Made by a program: the position numbers and the translations under genes
Notes under the pieces: model-generated
What the model was told of the DNA's origin: nothing
The model's database searches: none
What the model saw: the letters and a program-made list of their open reading frames with translations, nothing else
DNA from: Propionibacteriaceae bacterium
GTDB taxonomy: Bacteria; Actinomycetota; Actinomycetes; Propionibacteriales; Propionibacteriaceae
Reading direction: 5' to 3'
DNA length: 39,117 bases
NCBI GenBank assembly: GCA_031272195.1
Contig: JAISUF010000061.1
Span: 1 to 39,117 of the forward strand
Part shown: positions 26,924 to 37,608 of the stretch, piece after piece
How the letters are laid out: each line of letters starts with the position of its first letter
Numbering within the stretch: the first letter of the stretch is position 1

Positions 26924-27581
26924 CTACGCGAAACTCCTCGGCCAGGTGGCCCGGGCCGTCTTCGACGCCTACGCCAAGTCGAAGCCGTCACAAGGCGGCC
27001 GCACGACGTCCTCAACGGCCAATGCCACCGGCTCCACGACAAGCGCGACGGCCGGCGCCGCGCCGACCGCGACGCGCGGCCAAGCGCCGTCGAGCGCGTC
27101 CACGGCGGGTTCCGGCGCCTCCCAATCGACGGCCAAAGGGCGCAAGACGGCCACGCCGCCGCTGTCGATGAACTACCCCGGCGACTATCCGGGCGTGCCC
27201 CAGTTGACCTACGACCCGCATTCCGACAACCAGCCCGATCCCGGCGAGGTGGTGTGGGCCTGGATTCCCTATGAGGAGGATTACTCACAGGGCAAAGACC
27301 GCCCGGCGCTGGTCGTCGGCAAGGACGGGGCGTGGTTCTTGGCGTTGATGCTGACCAGCCAAGACCACGACCTCGACCGCGCCCAGGAGAACCGCGAGGG
27401 ACGCTATTGGGTGGAGATCGGCTCCGGCCCGTGGGACAGCCAGGGGCGCGTCTCCGAGGCCCGCGTCAATCGGATCGTCCGCGTCAACCCCAACACCGTG
27501 CGCCGCATCGGCGGGCGTCTGGACGAGGCCGTCTTCGACAAGGTCGCGGCCGGCATCCGCGCCCACCCGCCCACCGCGTGA
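26916..27581 (+). CDS. PemK/MazF-like protein with disordered N-terminal linker
   Basis: 221 aa. Residues 1-22 (DYAKLLGQVARAVFDAYAKS) form a helix, 23-80 are a Ser/Thr/Ala/Gly-rich linker, and from about 108 there is a PemK-like beta-barrel (DPGEVVWAWIPYEEDYSQGKDRPALVVGK, then VRVNPNTVRRIGGRLDEAVFDKV). PemK/MazF toxins are mRNA interferases of about 110 residues. Here the toxin-like domain is extended and no antitoxin is adjacent, so it may be a housekeeping derivative rather than a toxin. CAGGAGAC precedes the GTG start; it overlaps the membrane-protein gene. Confidence 0.7.
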   Translation: MPDYAKLLGQVARAVFDAYAKSKPSQGGRTTSSTANATGSTTSATAGAAPTATRGQAPSSASTAGSGASQSTAKGRKTATPPLSMNYPGDYPGVPQLTYDPHSDNQPDPGEVVWAWIPYEEDYSQGKDRPALVVGKDGAWFLALMLTSQDHDLDRAQENREGRYWVEIGSGPWDSQGRVSEARVNRIVRVNPNTVRRIGGRLDEAVFDKVAAGIRAHPPTA

Positions 27582-27622
27582 CATCCACGTCGCCACCCAT
27601 CCCCGGGACTGCCGCAGGCGGG

Positions 27623-27628
27623 TAGTAT
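27623..27628 (+). promoter_or_regulatory. Possible -10 box of dps
   Basis: TAGTAT lies about 50 nt before the dps start, giving a leader with its own Shine-Dalgarno sequence. Confidence 0.35.
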
Positions 27629-27678
27629 CGAACGGGTAACACTCCCCGCTTGAGGGAAATGAATCGAAGGAGAATCTG

Positions 27679-28149
27679 ATGGCGACATTCACGGTGCCTG
27701 GGCTCAGCGCCGAACAAGGGGCCAAGGCGGCCGAAATCCTACAGGGCCGGCTGGCGGCCTACAACGATCTGCATTTGACGTTGAAGCACGTCCACTGGAA
27801 CGTGATCGGCCCGAACTTCATCTCCGTCCACGAGATGATCGATCCGCAGGTCGAGCTGGTGCGCGGTTTCGCCGACGAGGTGGCCGAGCGGATCGCGGCT
27901 CTGGGCGGCTCGCCGAAGGGCACCGTCAAGTCGATCACCGACCCGATCGATTACCCTCTGGGCATCGGCGGAGCGCTCGACCACCTGAAGGCGCTGGACA
28001 AGGTTTACACGACCGTCGTCGAGGGCAACCGCCGCGCCATCGCCGACTTGGAGTTCGACCTGCCCAGCCAGGACATCTTCATCGGCGCCACCGCCGAGCT
28101 GGAGAAGTTCCAGTGGTTCATCCGGGCCCATCTGGAATACCAGGCCTGA
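27679..28149 (+). CDS. dps: Dps-family ferritin-like DNA-protection protein
   Basis: 156 aa. Dps dodecamers oxidise and store iron and can bind DNA under oxidative or starvation stress. The ferroxidase segment is clear: LKHVHWNVIGPNFISVHEMIDPQVELVRGFADEVAERI, with the His, His, Asp and Glu positions expected at the subunit interface. LEKFQWFIRAHLEY is the final helix. The N-terminal tail is short with few Lys/Arg, so DNA binding may be weak. GAAGGAG precedes the ATG. Confidence 0.92.
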   Translation: MATFTVPGLSAEQGAKAAEILQGRLAAYNDLHLTLKHVHWNVIGPNFISVHEMIDPQVELVRGFADEVAERIAALGGSPKGTVKSITDPIDYPLGIGGALDHLKALDKVYTTVVEGNRRAIADLEFDLPSQDIFIGATAELEKFQWFIRAHLEYQA

Positions 28150-28179
28150 GCGACGACTGACCCCGCCTGAGGGCGGACG

Positions 28180-28229
28180 CAACTGGGCTCGGCCCGCCAA
28201 GCGTTGAACTGGCGGGCCGAGCCCAGTTG
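28180..28229. terminator. Very strong bidirectional terminator hairpin
   Basis: A perfect 20-bp stem with a 10-nt loop (CAACTGGGCTCG.../...CGAGCCCAGTTG), extended by partial outer pairing to about 28171-28243. It separates the convergent dps and fumarase genes. Confidence 0.85.
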
Positions 28230-28249
28230 CCGTCTGGCGCCCTGAGCGC

Positions 28250-29911
<1,662 letters not shown>

Positions 29912-30009
29912 CGCACTACTCCTTCGCATCGTTGCCGTTTTCATCTTTCCACAATCCGCCGCCGCGCGGCCCGGCGCCGGTGGAAAACCTCACCCTCCCG
30001 AAGGCCCAG

Positions 30010-30774
30010 TCACTCGCCCGCCCCCGCTTCGGCCCGCTCGCGGCGGTCGGCTCGGGCCGCCTGGGGCAGGCCTTCCTCGACGCCCGACTCGAATCCCCGC
30101 GTCTGGGGCGCGTCGCCTGGCAAGTCCGCTCCCAGCAGCGCGGCCCGCAGCCCGGCGGCGTCGTCCAGCAGTGCCAACGGCCGCTCGGCGGCCAGTTCGT
30201 CGGCCTCGCCGGCGCCGTAGGTGACGAGCAGGCAGTCCATCGCAGCGGCCCGGGCGGCTTGGGCGTCGAAGACGGAGTCGCCCACATAGACCATCTCAGA
30301 CGGGTCGGCGCCCAGCCACCTGGCGGCCGCCAGCAGCGGCTCGGGGCGCGGCTTGTGGAAGCGCGTCGACTCGGCCGTCGCCGCCAACTCGACCAACCCG
30401 TCGATGCCGACCACCCGCAGGCTGGTCTCGGAGGCGGCGCGGCGTTTCGACGTCGCCACCCCCGCCCGCGCCCCCGCCGCCCGCAAGTCTTTCAGCAGCG
30501 CCTTGACGCCGGGGAAGGGCTTCGTCATCGCCTCGGCGTTGGCCTCGTTGAACTCCAGATAGCGCGCCTCCAGCTCCCTGGACTGCTGCGGAAACTCCTC
30601 CACATAGCACTCCGTCAGCGGCAGGCCGATCCAGCTCAGGTAGGTCTCGCGCGGCAACTGGCGTCCGAGCACGGCGTCGAAGGCGTACTCATGGGAGGCC
30701 ACGATCAGGCCGATGGTGTCGGCCAGCGTGCCGTCCAGGTCGAACAGCACATAAGGCCAGCGAGGTTTGCGCAC
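30010..30774 (-). CDS. HAD-superfamily phosphatase (phosphoglycolate phosphatase-like)
   Basis: 254 aa. HAD motif I FDLDGTLADT (D12, D14), motif II ATSKRRA, motif III KPRPEP and motif IV YVGDSVFDAQAA are all present, and the cap domain lies after motif I as in the Gph/PpaX group. About 30 hydrophilic residues extend the C-terminus. Substrate (phosphoglycolate, pyrophosphate or other small phosphate ester) is not determined. The GTG start lies 6 nt from a TATCCT box. It is divergent from the DUF885 gene with only 48 bp between the starts. Confidence 0.85.
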   Translation of the reverse strand: MRKPRWPYVLFDLDGTLADTIGLIVASHEYAFDAVLGRQLPRETYLSWIGLPLTECYVEEFPQQSRELEARYLEFNEANAEAMTKPFPGVKALLKDLRAAGARAGVATSKRRAASETSLRVVGIDGLVELAATAESTRFHKPRPEPLLAAARWLGADPSEMVYVGDSVFDAQAARAAAMDCLLVTYGAGEADELAAERPLALLDDAAGLRAALLGADLPGDAPQTRGFESGVEEGLPQAARADRRERAEAGAGE

Positions 30775-30780
30775 CTACCA

Positions 30781-30786
30781 AGGATA
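30781..30786 (-). promoter_or_regulatory. -10 box of leaderless HAD phosphatase gene
   Basis: TATCCT on the minus strand, 6 nt before the GTG start. Confidence 0.45.
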
Positions 30787-30810
30787 GGGGAGGTTGCCGA
30801 CGCCTTGAGT

Positions 30811-30816
30811 TATGGT
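30811..30816 (+). promoter_or_regulatory. -10 box of leaderless DUF885 gene
   Basis: TATGGT lies 6 nt before the GTG at 30823. It is back to back with the divergent HAD promoter. Confidence 0.45.
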
Positions 30817-30822
30817 TGTTTG

Positions 30823-32484
30823 GTGAACACGCGCGTACCCACCACAATCGACCGACTGGCCGACGATTTCCTGGCCCGCCAGGCCGCCCTCGACCCGCTT
30901 GAGGCCACCGCCATCGGCCTGCCCGGCCACGACGACGAGCTGACGGACTTCTCCCCCGACGGCCACGCCGCCCGCGCCGAGCTTTGCCGCGCCACGCTGC
31001 GGGAGTTGGACTCGGCCTGCCCGCAAGACGCCGCCGACGAGGTGACGCTGGCCGCGATGAGGGATCGTCTGGCGTTGGCGGTCGAGGTCTACCAGGCCGG
31101 CGAGTGGGCCGCCGACTTGAACGTCATCGCCTCCCCGCTGCAGGCCTGCCGCGACTGCTTCGACCTGATGGCCTGCGACACCGACGAGGATTGGCACAAC
31201 ATCGCCTCCCGCCTGGCCGGCATCCCCGCCGCGCTGGCCGGCTACCGCCAAAGCCTGGCCGAGGGGGTGCGGCGCGGTCTGGTGCCAGCCGCCCGGCAAG
31301 TCGCCGAGGGCGTCAAGCAGGCCGCCGAGATTGGCGATCCGACAAGCTCGTTCTTCCTCGAGCTGGCCGCCAAGCGCCCCGACGACGAGGCCGTTCGCGG
31401 CCTGGCCGAGAAGGCCGCCGCCGCCTACGCCGAGCTGGCGTCCTACCTGCGCGACGAGGTGGCCGGCGCCGCCCCCGCCGAGGACGCCGTCGGCCGGGAG
31501 CGTTACGCCCTCGCCTCGCGCAACTTCGTCGGCGCCGTCGTCGACCTCGACGAGACCTACGCCTGGGGCTTGGAGGAGTTGGACAAGGTGACGGCCGAGC
31601 AGGAGGCTTTGGCGGCCGAGATCGCCGGGCCGGGCGCCGGCGTCGAGCAGGCGGCGCAGGTGTTGGACGCCGACGCCAACGGCGTCATCCACGGCACCGG
31701 AGCGCTGCGCGAATGGATGCAGGCCAAGGCCGACGAGGCCATCGCCGCCCTGCACGGCAAGTATTTCGACATTCCCGAGCCGGTGCGGACGATCGAGGCA
31801 TGCATCGCCCCGACCCAGAACGGCGGCATCTACTACACCAACCCGAGTGACGATTTCAGCCGTCCCGGCCGGATGTGGTGGTCGGTGCCGCCAGGCATAA
31901 CCGAGTTCTCGACCTGGCGGGAGTTGACGACGGTCTACCACGAGGGCGTGCCAGGCCACCACCTGCAGATCGGCACGGCCGTGGCCTTGAAGGACCGCCT
32001 CAACAGTTGGCTGCGGATGGGTTCGTGGACGTCCGGCCACGGCGAGGGCTGGGCGCTCTACGCCGAGCGGCTGATGGAGGAGTTCGGCTTCTTGGCCGCG
32101 CCGGGCGACCGGCTGGGCATGTTAGACGGCCAGCGCATGCGGGCCACCCGCGTCGTCCTCGACATCGGCCTGCATTGCGGCATGACGGCGCCCGCCAAGT
32201 GGGGCGGCGGCCGCTGGGACGCCGACAAGGCCTGGAACCTGCTGGTGTCGAACGTCCACGAGAACGAGGGCTTCCTGCGGTTCGAATACAACCGCTACCT
32301 CGGCTGGTTCGGCCAAGCCCCCAGCTACAAGATCGGGCAGCGCCTGTGGGAGCAGGCCCGCGCCCACGCCGCACAAGCCGCCGCCGCCCGAGGCGAGGCC
32401 TTCGACCTCAAAGCCTTCCACACGCGCGCCCTGGAGTTGGGCTCGGTGCCGTTGAGCGTCCTGGAGCAGGCCCTGGGCCAGTAG
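30823..32484 (+). CDS. DUF885-family zinc metallopeptidase-like protein
   Basis: 553 aa. The DUF885 pattern HEGVPGHHLQIG (H373, E374, H379, H380) replaces a classic HExxH and is the expected metal site. WSVPPGITEFSTWRELTTVYHE and GSWTSGHGEGWALYAERLMEEFG flank it, with LDIGLHCGMTAPAKWGGGRWDADKAWNLL later. No signal peptide is seen, so it should be cytoplasmic. The family is thought to contain peptidases; activity here is inferred. The track ORF begins at 29932, but the region before 30823 is antisense to HAD and fumarase. Confidence 0.88.
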   Translation: MNTRVPTTIDRLADDFLARQAALDPLEATAIGLPGHDDELTDFSPDGHAARAELCRATLRELDSACPQDAADEVTLAAMRDRLALAVEVYQAGEWAADLNVIASPLQACRDCFDLMACDTDEDWHNIASRLAGIPAALAGYRQSLAEGVRRGLVPAARQVAEGVKQAAEIGDPTSSFFLELAAKRPDDEAVRGLAEKAAAAYAELASYLRDEVAGAAPAEDAVGRERYALASRNFVGAVVDLDETYAWGLEELDKVTAEQEALAAEIAGPGAGVEQAAQVLDADANGVIHGTGALREWMQAKADEAIAALHGKYFDIPEPVRTIEACIAPTQNGGIYYTNPSDDFSRPGRMWWSVPPGITEFSTWRELTTVYHEGVPGHHLQIGTAVALKDRLNSWLRMGSWTSGHGEGWALYAERLMEEFGFLAAPGDRLGMLDGQRMRATRVVLDIGLHCGMTAPAKWGGGRWDADKAWNLLVSNVHENEGFLRFEYNRYLGWFGQAPSYKIGQRLWEQARAHAAQAAAARGEAFDLKAFHTRALELGSVPLSVLEQALGQ

Positions 32485-32586
32485 CCACTGGTGTCGGCTC
32501 CGCCAGCGCGGGTCTGCGTGGGCCTGGTTGCCAGCGGCGAGCCTGCGCTGACTTGGCGTTACGCCGCACGCGCCAACGCCCGACGG

Positions 32587-33057
32587 TCAGCGTTGCGGGG
32601 TCAGCCGGGGCGGGCGGCCGCGCCGGGCCTGGGAGAGCAGGTGCGTGGTGACGGCGGTGACGGCCGGAGAGCGGTTCAGCTCGGCGGCGATGAAGCTGCG
32701 CAGGTGGACGGCGCTGGGGAAAGCCGCCCACAGCGCCAACCCCTCGTCGCGGGCCAGCACGAACACCCGCAGGACCCCGTCGACGCGGGCCAGCCGTCGG
32801 GCCTCGGCGGCCGCCGCCGCCTGGTTGATCGTCCTCAGCAACAGCAGCGCTTGGACGCCAAGGCCGACCGCCGCCCAGTCCAACTCCGCGTGCACCCCCT
32901 TGACGACGCCCCGCGCCGACAACGCCGCCAGGCGGGCGTGGCAGGTCGACTCGGCCACGCAGACGCGCGAGGCCAACGAGCGGTTGGTGAGACGCCCGTC
33001 CTCCATCAACGCCTCCAGCAGGGCGCAGTCGACACTGTCCAGTAAACGTTTGGCCAT
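32587..33057 (-). CDS. AsnC/Lrp-family transcriptional regulator
   Basis: 156 aa. An N-terminal winged helix-turn-helix (LLDSVDCALLEALMEDGRLTNRSLASRVCVAESTCHARLAALSARGVVKG) is followed by the ligand-binding RAM-type domain (LGVQALLLLRTIN... VFVLARDEGLALWAAFPSAVHLRSFIAAEL). Such proteins sense amino acids or related metabolites as octamers. The ATG at 33057 gives the standard start and has TAGTCT 7 nt upstream; the longer ORF is unrelated upstream sequence. The target is unknown. Confidence 0.88.
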   Translation of the reverse strand: MAKRLLDSVDCALLEALMEDGRLTNRSLASRVCVAESTCHARLAALSARGVVKGVHAELDWAAVGLGVQALLLLRTINQAAAAAEARRLARVDGVLRVFVLARDEGLALWAAFPSAVHLRSFIAAELNRSPAVTAVTTHLLSQARRGRPPRLTPQR

Positions 33058-33064
33058 GCCGTCG

Positions 33065-33070
33065 AGACTA
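33065..33070 (-). promoter_or_regulatory. -10 box of leaderless AsnC-family gene
   Basis: TAGTCT on the minus strand, 7 nt before the ATG. Confidence 0.4.
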
Positions 33071-33292
33071 TGGCCCGCCGTCGGCCGCTGAGTACCCCTG
33101 TCGCGCCAACCGTGCGTCGCCACTGCGACCCCTGCCAGGCGCCGATGCGCCATGACAAGCGGAAGGCGGCATGTCCGCAACAGGTCGGCGGGCGCTGGGA
33201 TGCTGCCGGCTCTCCGTGACCGGCTCCCGGCGGGGCCGAGAGCGACTGCTACCCGCAGCGTCCGAACCGAGCCGACGACGGCCTGTCTTGGC

Positions 33293-34969
33293 TCAAGACG
33301 CCGCCAGGCTCTCCTTCACCTGTTTGCGCAGGACTTTGCCGAGCATCGAGGCGGGCAGCTCCGAGACGGCCTCGAAGCGGCGCGGCACCTTGTAGGCGGC
33401 CAGGCGCTCGCGGCAGTACGACCGCAGGGCGTCGGCGTCCATCGTCGCGCCGGGGCGCATCAGCACGGCGGCGACCACCGTCTCCCCGCCGCTGGGTGCG
33501 GGCAGTCCGACGACGGCGGCGTCGGCGATGTCGGGATGGCTCCGCAAGACGGCCTCGACCTCCGATGGGGCGACGTTGAAGCCGCCGGTGATGATCAACT
33601 CCTTGACCCGGTCGACGATGGTGGTGAAACCGTCGGCGTCGACCGTCACCACATCGCCGGTGCGCAGCCAGCCGCCGGGCAGCAGCGTCCGCTCGGTCTC
33701 GACGGGGTTGTTCCAATAGCCGCTAAACACCTGCGGGCCCTTGATCAGCAGCTCGCCGCGCTCGCCTTGGGCGACCTCTTTGGTCGGGTCTTCGATGTCG
33801 ACGACTTTCATGAGCGTGCTGGGGAAGGGGACGCCGATCGTGCCGGTCTTGCGGGAGGGGAAGAACGGATTGCCCAGGCAAACCGGCGAGGCCTCCGTCA
33901 TGCCGTAGCCCTCGACGAGCAGGCCGCCGGACTGGGCCTCCCAAAGCTCGACGGTGGAGTCGGGCAGGTTCATCGCCCCGGAGATGCAGAAGCGGGCCGA
34001 CTTGAGGGAGATGCCGCGCTCCTTGGCCCGGCGGGCGGTCGCCTCGAAGATCGGCGGCACGGCGTGGTAGACGGTCGGCGGGCTCTTCTTGGCGGCGTCC
34101 AGCACCATGTCGACGTCGAACTGCGGGAACAGCACGATGCGGGCCTGCTGCAGGATGCCGTAGGTGAGGAACAGCGTCATGCCGAAGGCGTGGAACATCG
34201 GCAGGATCGCGTAGAACGTCTCCTTGCGGTATTCGGCGCCGTGCATCCAGGCCATGCCCTGCCGGGCGTTGGAGTAAAGGTTGAAATGGCTCAGCATCGC
34301 GCCTTTGGGCGACGACGTCGTGCCGGAGGTGTATTGGATGACGGCCAAGTCGTGGACGTTGGGCCGGGGGTGGCTGTCGGCGATCGGCTTGGACTTCAGC
34401 AGCTCCTCCCAGGCGATGGTGCCGGGCGCGGGCTGGGTCAGTTTCTTGCGCGTCGCCCGCAGGCTGGGCACCGGCAGGGCCAGCGCCAGCCGCTTCAGGC
34501 GTGGGAAGGCCTTGAGCAGGTTGACCGCGACGATGGCGTCCACCTCGATGTCGTCGGGCTGGTGGCGCAGCTTCTCGACGGCGGCGTCCCAGGCGATGAC
34601 GACGCGGGCGGCGTGGTCCTCGAACATGTGGCGCAACTCGCGGGCGGTGTAGAGCGGGTTGTGCTCGACGACGACCGCGCCCAGCCGCAGCACCGCGTAG
34701 AAGGCGACGATGTGCTGGGGGCAGTTCGGCAGCACCAGCGCCACCCGGTCGCCGGCTTTGACGCCGAGGTTGCGCAGGCCTTCGGCGACGCGGTTGATCT
34801 GGTCGCCGAGTTGGGCATACGTCATGGTTTGGCCGAAGAACTCGGTGGCGACGCAGGTCTTGGCCTCCCGCACGCTGCGTTCGACCAGGCCGATCAGGGA
34901 TTCGGTGGGCAGTTCGATCTCTTCGGGCACGCCGGGCTGGTAATGCCGCGTCCACGGGGCAGAAGTCAT
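33293..34969 (-). CDS. Long-chain fatty acid-CoA ligase (FadD-like)
   Basis: 558 aa, an ANL-superfamily adenylating enzyme. It activates fatty acids with ATP and CoA. Motifs: P-loop YTSGTTSSPKG, the A5 motif EGYGMTEASP, GWLRTGDVVTVDADGFTTIVDRVKELIITGGFNVAPSEVE, and the catalytic Lys in MLGKVLRKQVKE near the C-terminus. Length is normal. The ATG start lies 6 nt from a CAGAAT -10-like hexamer. It is not in an operon with beta-oxidation genes, so chain-length preference and role are open. Confidence 0.9.
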   Translation of the reverse strand: MTSAPWTRHYQPGVPEEIELPTESLIGLVERSVREAKTCVATEFFGQTMTYAQLGDQINRVAEGLRNLGVKAGDRVALVLPNCPQHIVAFYAVLRLGAVVVEHNPLYTARELRHMFEDHAARVVIAWDAAVEKLRHQPDDIEVDAIVAVNLLKAFPRLKRLALALPVPSLRATRKKLTQPAPGTIAWEELLKSKPIADSHPRPNVHDLAVIQYTSGTTSSPKGAMLSHFNLYSNARQGMAWMHGAEYRKETFYAILPMFHAFGMTLFLTYGILQQARIVLFPQFDVDMVLDAAKKSPPTVYHAVPPIFEATARRAKERGISLKSARFCISGAMNLPDSTVELWEAQSGGLLVEGYGMTEASPVCLGNPFFPSRKTGTIGVPFPSTLMKVVDIEDPTKEVAQGERGELLIKGPQVFSGYWNNPVETERTLLPGGWLRTGDVVTVDADGFTTIVDRVKELIITGGFNVAPSEVEAVLRSHPDIADAAVVGLPAPSGGETVVAAVLMRPGATMDADALRSYCRERLAAYKVPRRFEAVSELPASMLGKVLRKQVKESLAAS

Positions 34970-34975
34970 AGAACC

Positions 34976-34981
34976 ATTCTG
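34976..34981 (-). promoter_or_regulatory. -10-like box of leaderless acyl-CoA ligase gene
   Basis: CAGAAT on the minus strand, 6 nt before the ATG; the weakest hexamer of the leaderless set. Confidence 0.35.
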
Positions 34982-35060
34982 GCGGACTTTCGGCGACTTG
35001 GCTACGGTACCGTAGGTTTTTGCGCCTGTGAATGTTTCGCCGGCGTCACAGGCGGGGGGC

Positions 35061-35066
35061 TAGTGT
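35061..35066 (+). promoter_or_regulatory. -10 box of leaderless EamA transporter gene
   Basis: TAGTGT lies 7 nt before the ATG at 35074. Confidence 0.4.
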
Positions 35067-35073
35067 GTGCCCT

Positions 35074-35997
35074 ATGCGTTCGTGGCTGCGTCAACCGATC
35101 TGGCTGGTGGTCGGCGCGATCGTGTTCGTCCAGCTGGGCGGGGTTTGGGGGAAGTGGCTGTTCGGGCTGGCCGATCCGGCGACGGTCGCCTGGCTGCGCA
35201 TGCTGTTCGCCCTGCCGGTGCTGATGCTGGTGGCCAGGCCGCGTCTGCGGGGACGCCGCTGGGTCGAGTGGCAGGCCGTGCTGGCCTACGGGACGGCGTT
35301 GGGCGTCATGAACTTCTCGATCTACCAGGCGCTGGCCCGCATCCCGGTGGGCATGGCCGTCACCATTGAATTCTTGGGGCCGCTGACGGTCGCCTTCCTG
35401 GGCGTCCGCCGCCCCCGCGACGGACTGTGGGTTGTGTTGGCCGGGACGGGTGTGGCCGTGTTGAGCTGGTCTGGGCTGGTGCTCGACTGGGCCGGGATCG
35501 GCTTCGCGTTCCTGGCGGCGGCCTGCTGGGCGGCGTACATTCTGCTGGCCGTGCCGACGGGCCGGCATTGGGACGGCGTCAGCGGCGTGGCGGTCGGCTC
35601 GCTGATCGGCCCGGCGCTGTTCGCCGCGCCCGGCGTCCTGGCCGATCCGGCGGCGCTGCTCGACTGGCGCGTGCTGGGCGGGGCGTTCATGGTGGCGGTC
35701 TGCTCGTCGGTGCTGCCGTACGCCTTCGAGATGACGGCGCTGCGGCGCATCGACTCGGCGCCCTTCGCCATCCTGATGAGCCTGGAGCCGGCGGTGGCGG
35801 CCGGTTTGGCGCTGGCCATCCTGGGCGAGGTGTTGACGCCGCTGGAGTTGGCCGCGATGGCTTGCGTGATCACGGCGTCGGTCGGCGCGACGCTGACCAT
35901 GGGACGGCCCAACCCCGAGGCGACCCGGCCGTCAGCGGGTGAAGAGGGTGCCTTGGACGGTGGTGACGAAAGCGCGCAGGCTGGCGGGCAGGTCTGA
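35074..35997 (+). CDS. EamA-family (RhtA-like) exporter
   Basis: 307 aa with about ten membrane helices arranged as two EamA repeats. The first repeat contains WGKWLFGLADPATVAWLRMLFALP and YQALARIPVGMAVTIEFLGPLTVAF; the second contains EMTALRRIDSAPFAILMSLEPAVAAGLALAILGE. The latter follows RhtA, which exports threonine or homoserine; the substrate here is inferred. The ATG at 35074 gives a clean membrane start. The hydrophilic C-terminus overlaps the convergent DUF2207 gene by 66 bp. Confidence 0.88.
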   Translation: MRSWLRQPIWLVVGAIVFVQLGGVWGKWLFGLADPATVAWLRMLFALPVLMLVARPRLRGRRWVEWQAVLAYGTALGVMNFSIYQALARIPVGMAVTIEFLGPLTVAFLGVRRPRDGLWVVLAGTGVAVLSWSGLVLDWAGIGFAFLAAACWAAYILLAVPTGRHWDGVSGVAVGSLIGPALFAAPGVLADPAALLDWRVLGGAFMVAVCSSVLPYAFEMTALRRIDSAPFAILMSLEPAVAAGLALAILGEVLTPLELAAMACVITASVGATLTMGRPNPEATRPSAGEEGALDGGDESAQAGGQV

Positions 35998-37608
35998 CAG
36001 GTTCCACGTCTCGGGGGCGTGATACCAGTAGACGTCCTCCGGGTCGGGGGCGGCGTCGTCGTCCTCGGCCGCCAGGGCGTCCAGCCAGCGGGCGGCCCCT
36101 CCCAGCACGACGGCGTACGGCAGAACCGACGAGACTTGGGCGATCCGGTTGCCCTTCGGCAGCTCGTCGACCGGCTGCGTGGCCAGCACGCCCGTCAGCG
36201 CCCCCATGCCGCCCAGGACGGCCACGCCGGCGGCGGTCCGGGCGGGCATCTCGGCGGCGACGAAGATCAAACCGAGCGACACCGCGATCAACGCCACCCC
36301 CGTCATGCCGAAGCTGCTGAAAGCCGCCAGCAGAACAGTCGCCACCAGCGAAACCCCGAGGAGCGCCCAGCCCAGTCGCGCCCACAGGCCGCGGGTCTGG
36401 TCGGGGCGGTTGGCGAACCAGCCGCGGGCGACGACCTCGTCATAAAGCTGCGACTGCACCTGGTCGATGACGCCGCCGACCGTGCCCGCCAGCGCCGACA
36501 CGGCGACCGCCTCGCCTTGGCGCGGGGCGACGGCGTCCAACAGCGTCAATTCGAAATCGGACAGTTTGGCGTCGGCGTTGCCGACCCGCTCGAACGTCCA
36601 CTCGGCGAAGGCGTGTTCGGCGGCGCGCGGCAATTCGCGGATGACGAGATGGCCGCGGACTGCCAAGTCGAGCAGGGTGGCGGTGACGTCGACCGGGTCG
36701 ACGCGCTCGTCCAGGACGGTGCCGACCAGGCCGGGGCGGATGTCGTCCAAGACGCGGAACTCGACTTGGCCCTCGCCGACCGGATGGAACTCGGCGACGC
36801 GCGTCGGCGGCACGGCGTCGACGTCGCGCCCGAAGCGGCGGTGCAGCAACAAGACGACAACACCGCCGACCACCAGCACGGCCAGTGCGGTCAGCAACTG
36901 GGCCGGGGCGACGGAGAACGCCCGGTCGAACGTCCAGCGCTCGCGGATCGTCTGGTTGGCGGCGATGCCTTGCGGGAAGCGCAAGGTGGCCCGCACCACC
37001 TGGCCGGCGGGCAGCCCGTCGTGGTGGAACTCCGGCACCGGGTCGGCCTGGGTGGCGCCGGCGTACCACGTGCAGGCGCCGGGGGACTGTGGATCGCCCG
37101 CAGCGCAGTCGACCAAGTCGAAGCCGGCCGGAACGTCGGGCGCCATCGTGCCGGTGAAGGAAGCGACCGGCACGGACAGCCCTGCCACCAGATCCCACGT
37201 CACGACGGTCGCGCCTTCGGGCGAGAGGGTGGCCGCCCCGACGACCGCGTAGGAAAGGGTGTAGGAGGTGTGGCCTTTCGGCAGCGTGACGACGAGCGCG
37301 TCGGCGGTCTGGGTGGCGGCGACGGTCTGCTCGGCGCCGTCGGCGGTCAGCGTCAGACCGGAAATCGTGTAGACGTAGTCGCGCCGGTCGGTCGTCTCTT
37401 GCAGGGTGGGTATGGCCTGCGTCAGGTCGGCGGACGCGGCGGCGTCCAGCGTCAGCGAGCCCTCGACTTGGACCGCGCCGCTGGCGTCGACGACGGCCGT
37501 GACGTCGTACTCGGCGATTTCGTCGGCGGCCTGCGCGGGCAGCGAACCCAGGCCCAACAGCGCCACGGCACCCAAACCGGCGGCCGCAATTCGACGGGCG
37601 AATCTCAT
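35932..37608 (-). CDS. DUF2207-family membrane protein
   Basis: 558 aa. A signal peptide (AAAGLGAVALLGLGSLPAQAADE) precedes an extracytoplasmic beta-rich domain (about 30-240, YDVTAVVDASGAVQVEGSLTLD). A membrane helix at about 255-275 leads to a cytoplasmic domain (VAEFHPVGEGQVEFRVLDDIRPGLVGTVLDERVDPVDVTATLLDLAVRGHLVI). Two further hydrophobic blocks lie near 425-490. This is the DUF2207 architecture common in actinobacteria; function is unknown. The ATG at 37608 follows GAAGGG. The 3' end overlaps the EamA gene. Confidence 0.85.
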   Translation of the reverse strand: MRFARRIAAAGLGAVALLGLGSLPAQAADEIAEYDVTAVVDASGAVQVEGSLTLDAAASADLTQAIPTLQETTDRRDYVYTISGLTLTADGAEQTVAATQTADALVVTLPKGHTSYTLSYAVVGAATLSPEGATVVTWDLVAGLSVPVASFTGTMAPDVPAGFDLVDCAAGDPQSPGACTWYAGATQADPVPEFHHDGLPAGQVVRATLRFPQGIAANQTIRERWTFDRAFSVAPAQLLTALAVLVVGGVVVLLLHRRFGRDVDAVPPTRVAEFHPVGEGQVEFRVLDDIRPGLVGTVLDERVDPVDVTATLLDLAVRGHLVIRELPRAAEHAFAEWTFERVGNADAKLSDFELTLLDAVAPRQGEAVAVSALAGTVGGVIDQVQSQLYDEVVARGWFANRPDQTRGLWARLGWALLGVSLVATVLLAAFSSFGMTGVALIAVSLGLIFVAAEMPARTAAGVAVLGGMGALTGVLATQPVDELPKGNRIAQVSSVLPYAVVLGGAARWLDALAAEDDDAAPDPEDVYWYHAPETWNLSDLPASLRAFVTTVQGTLFTR

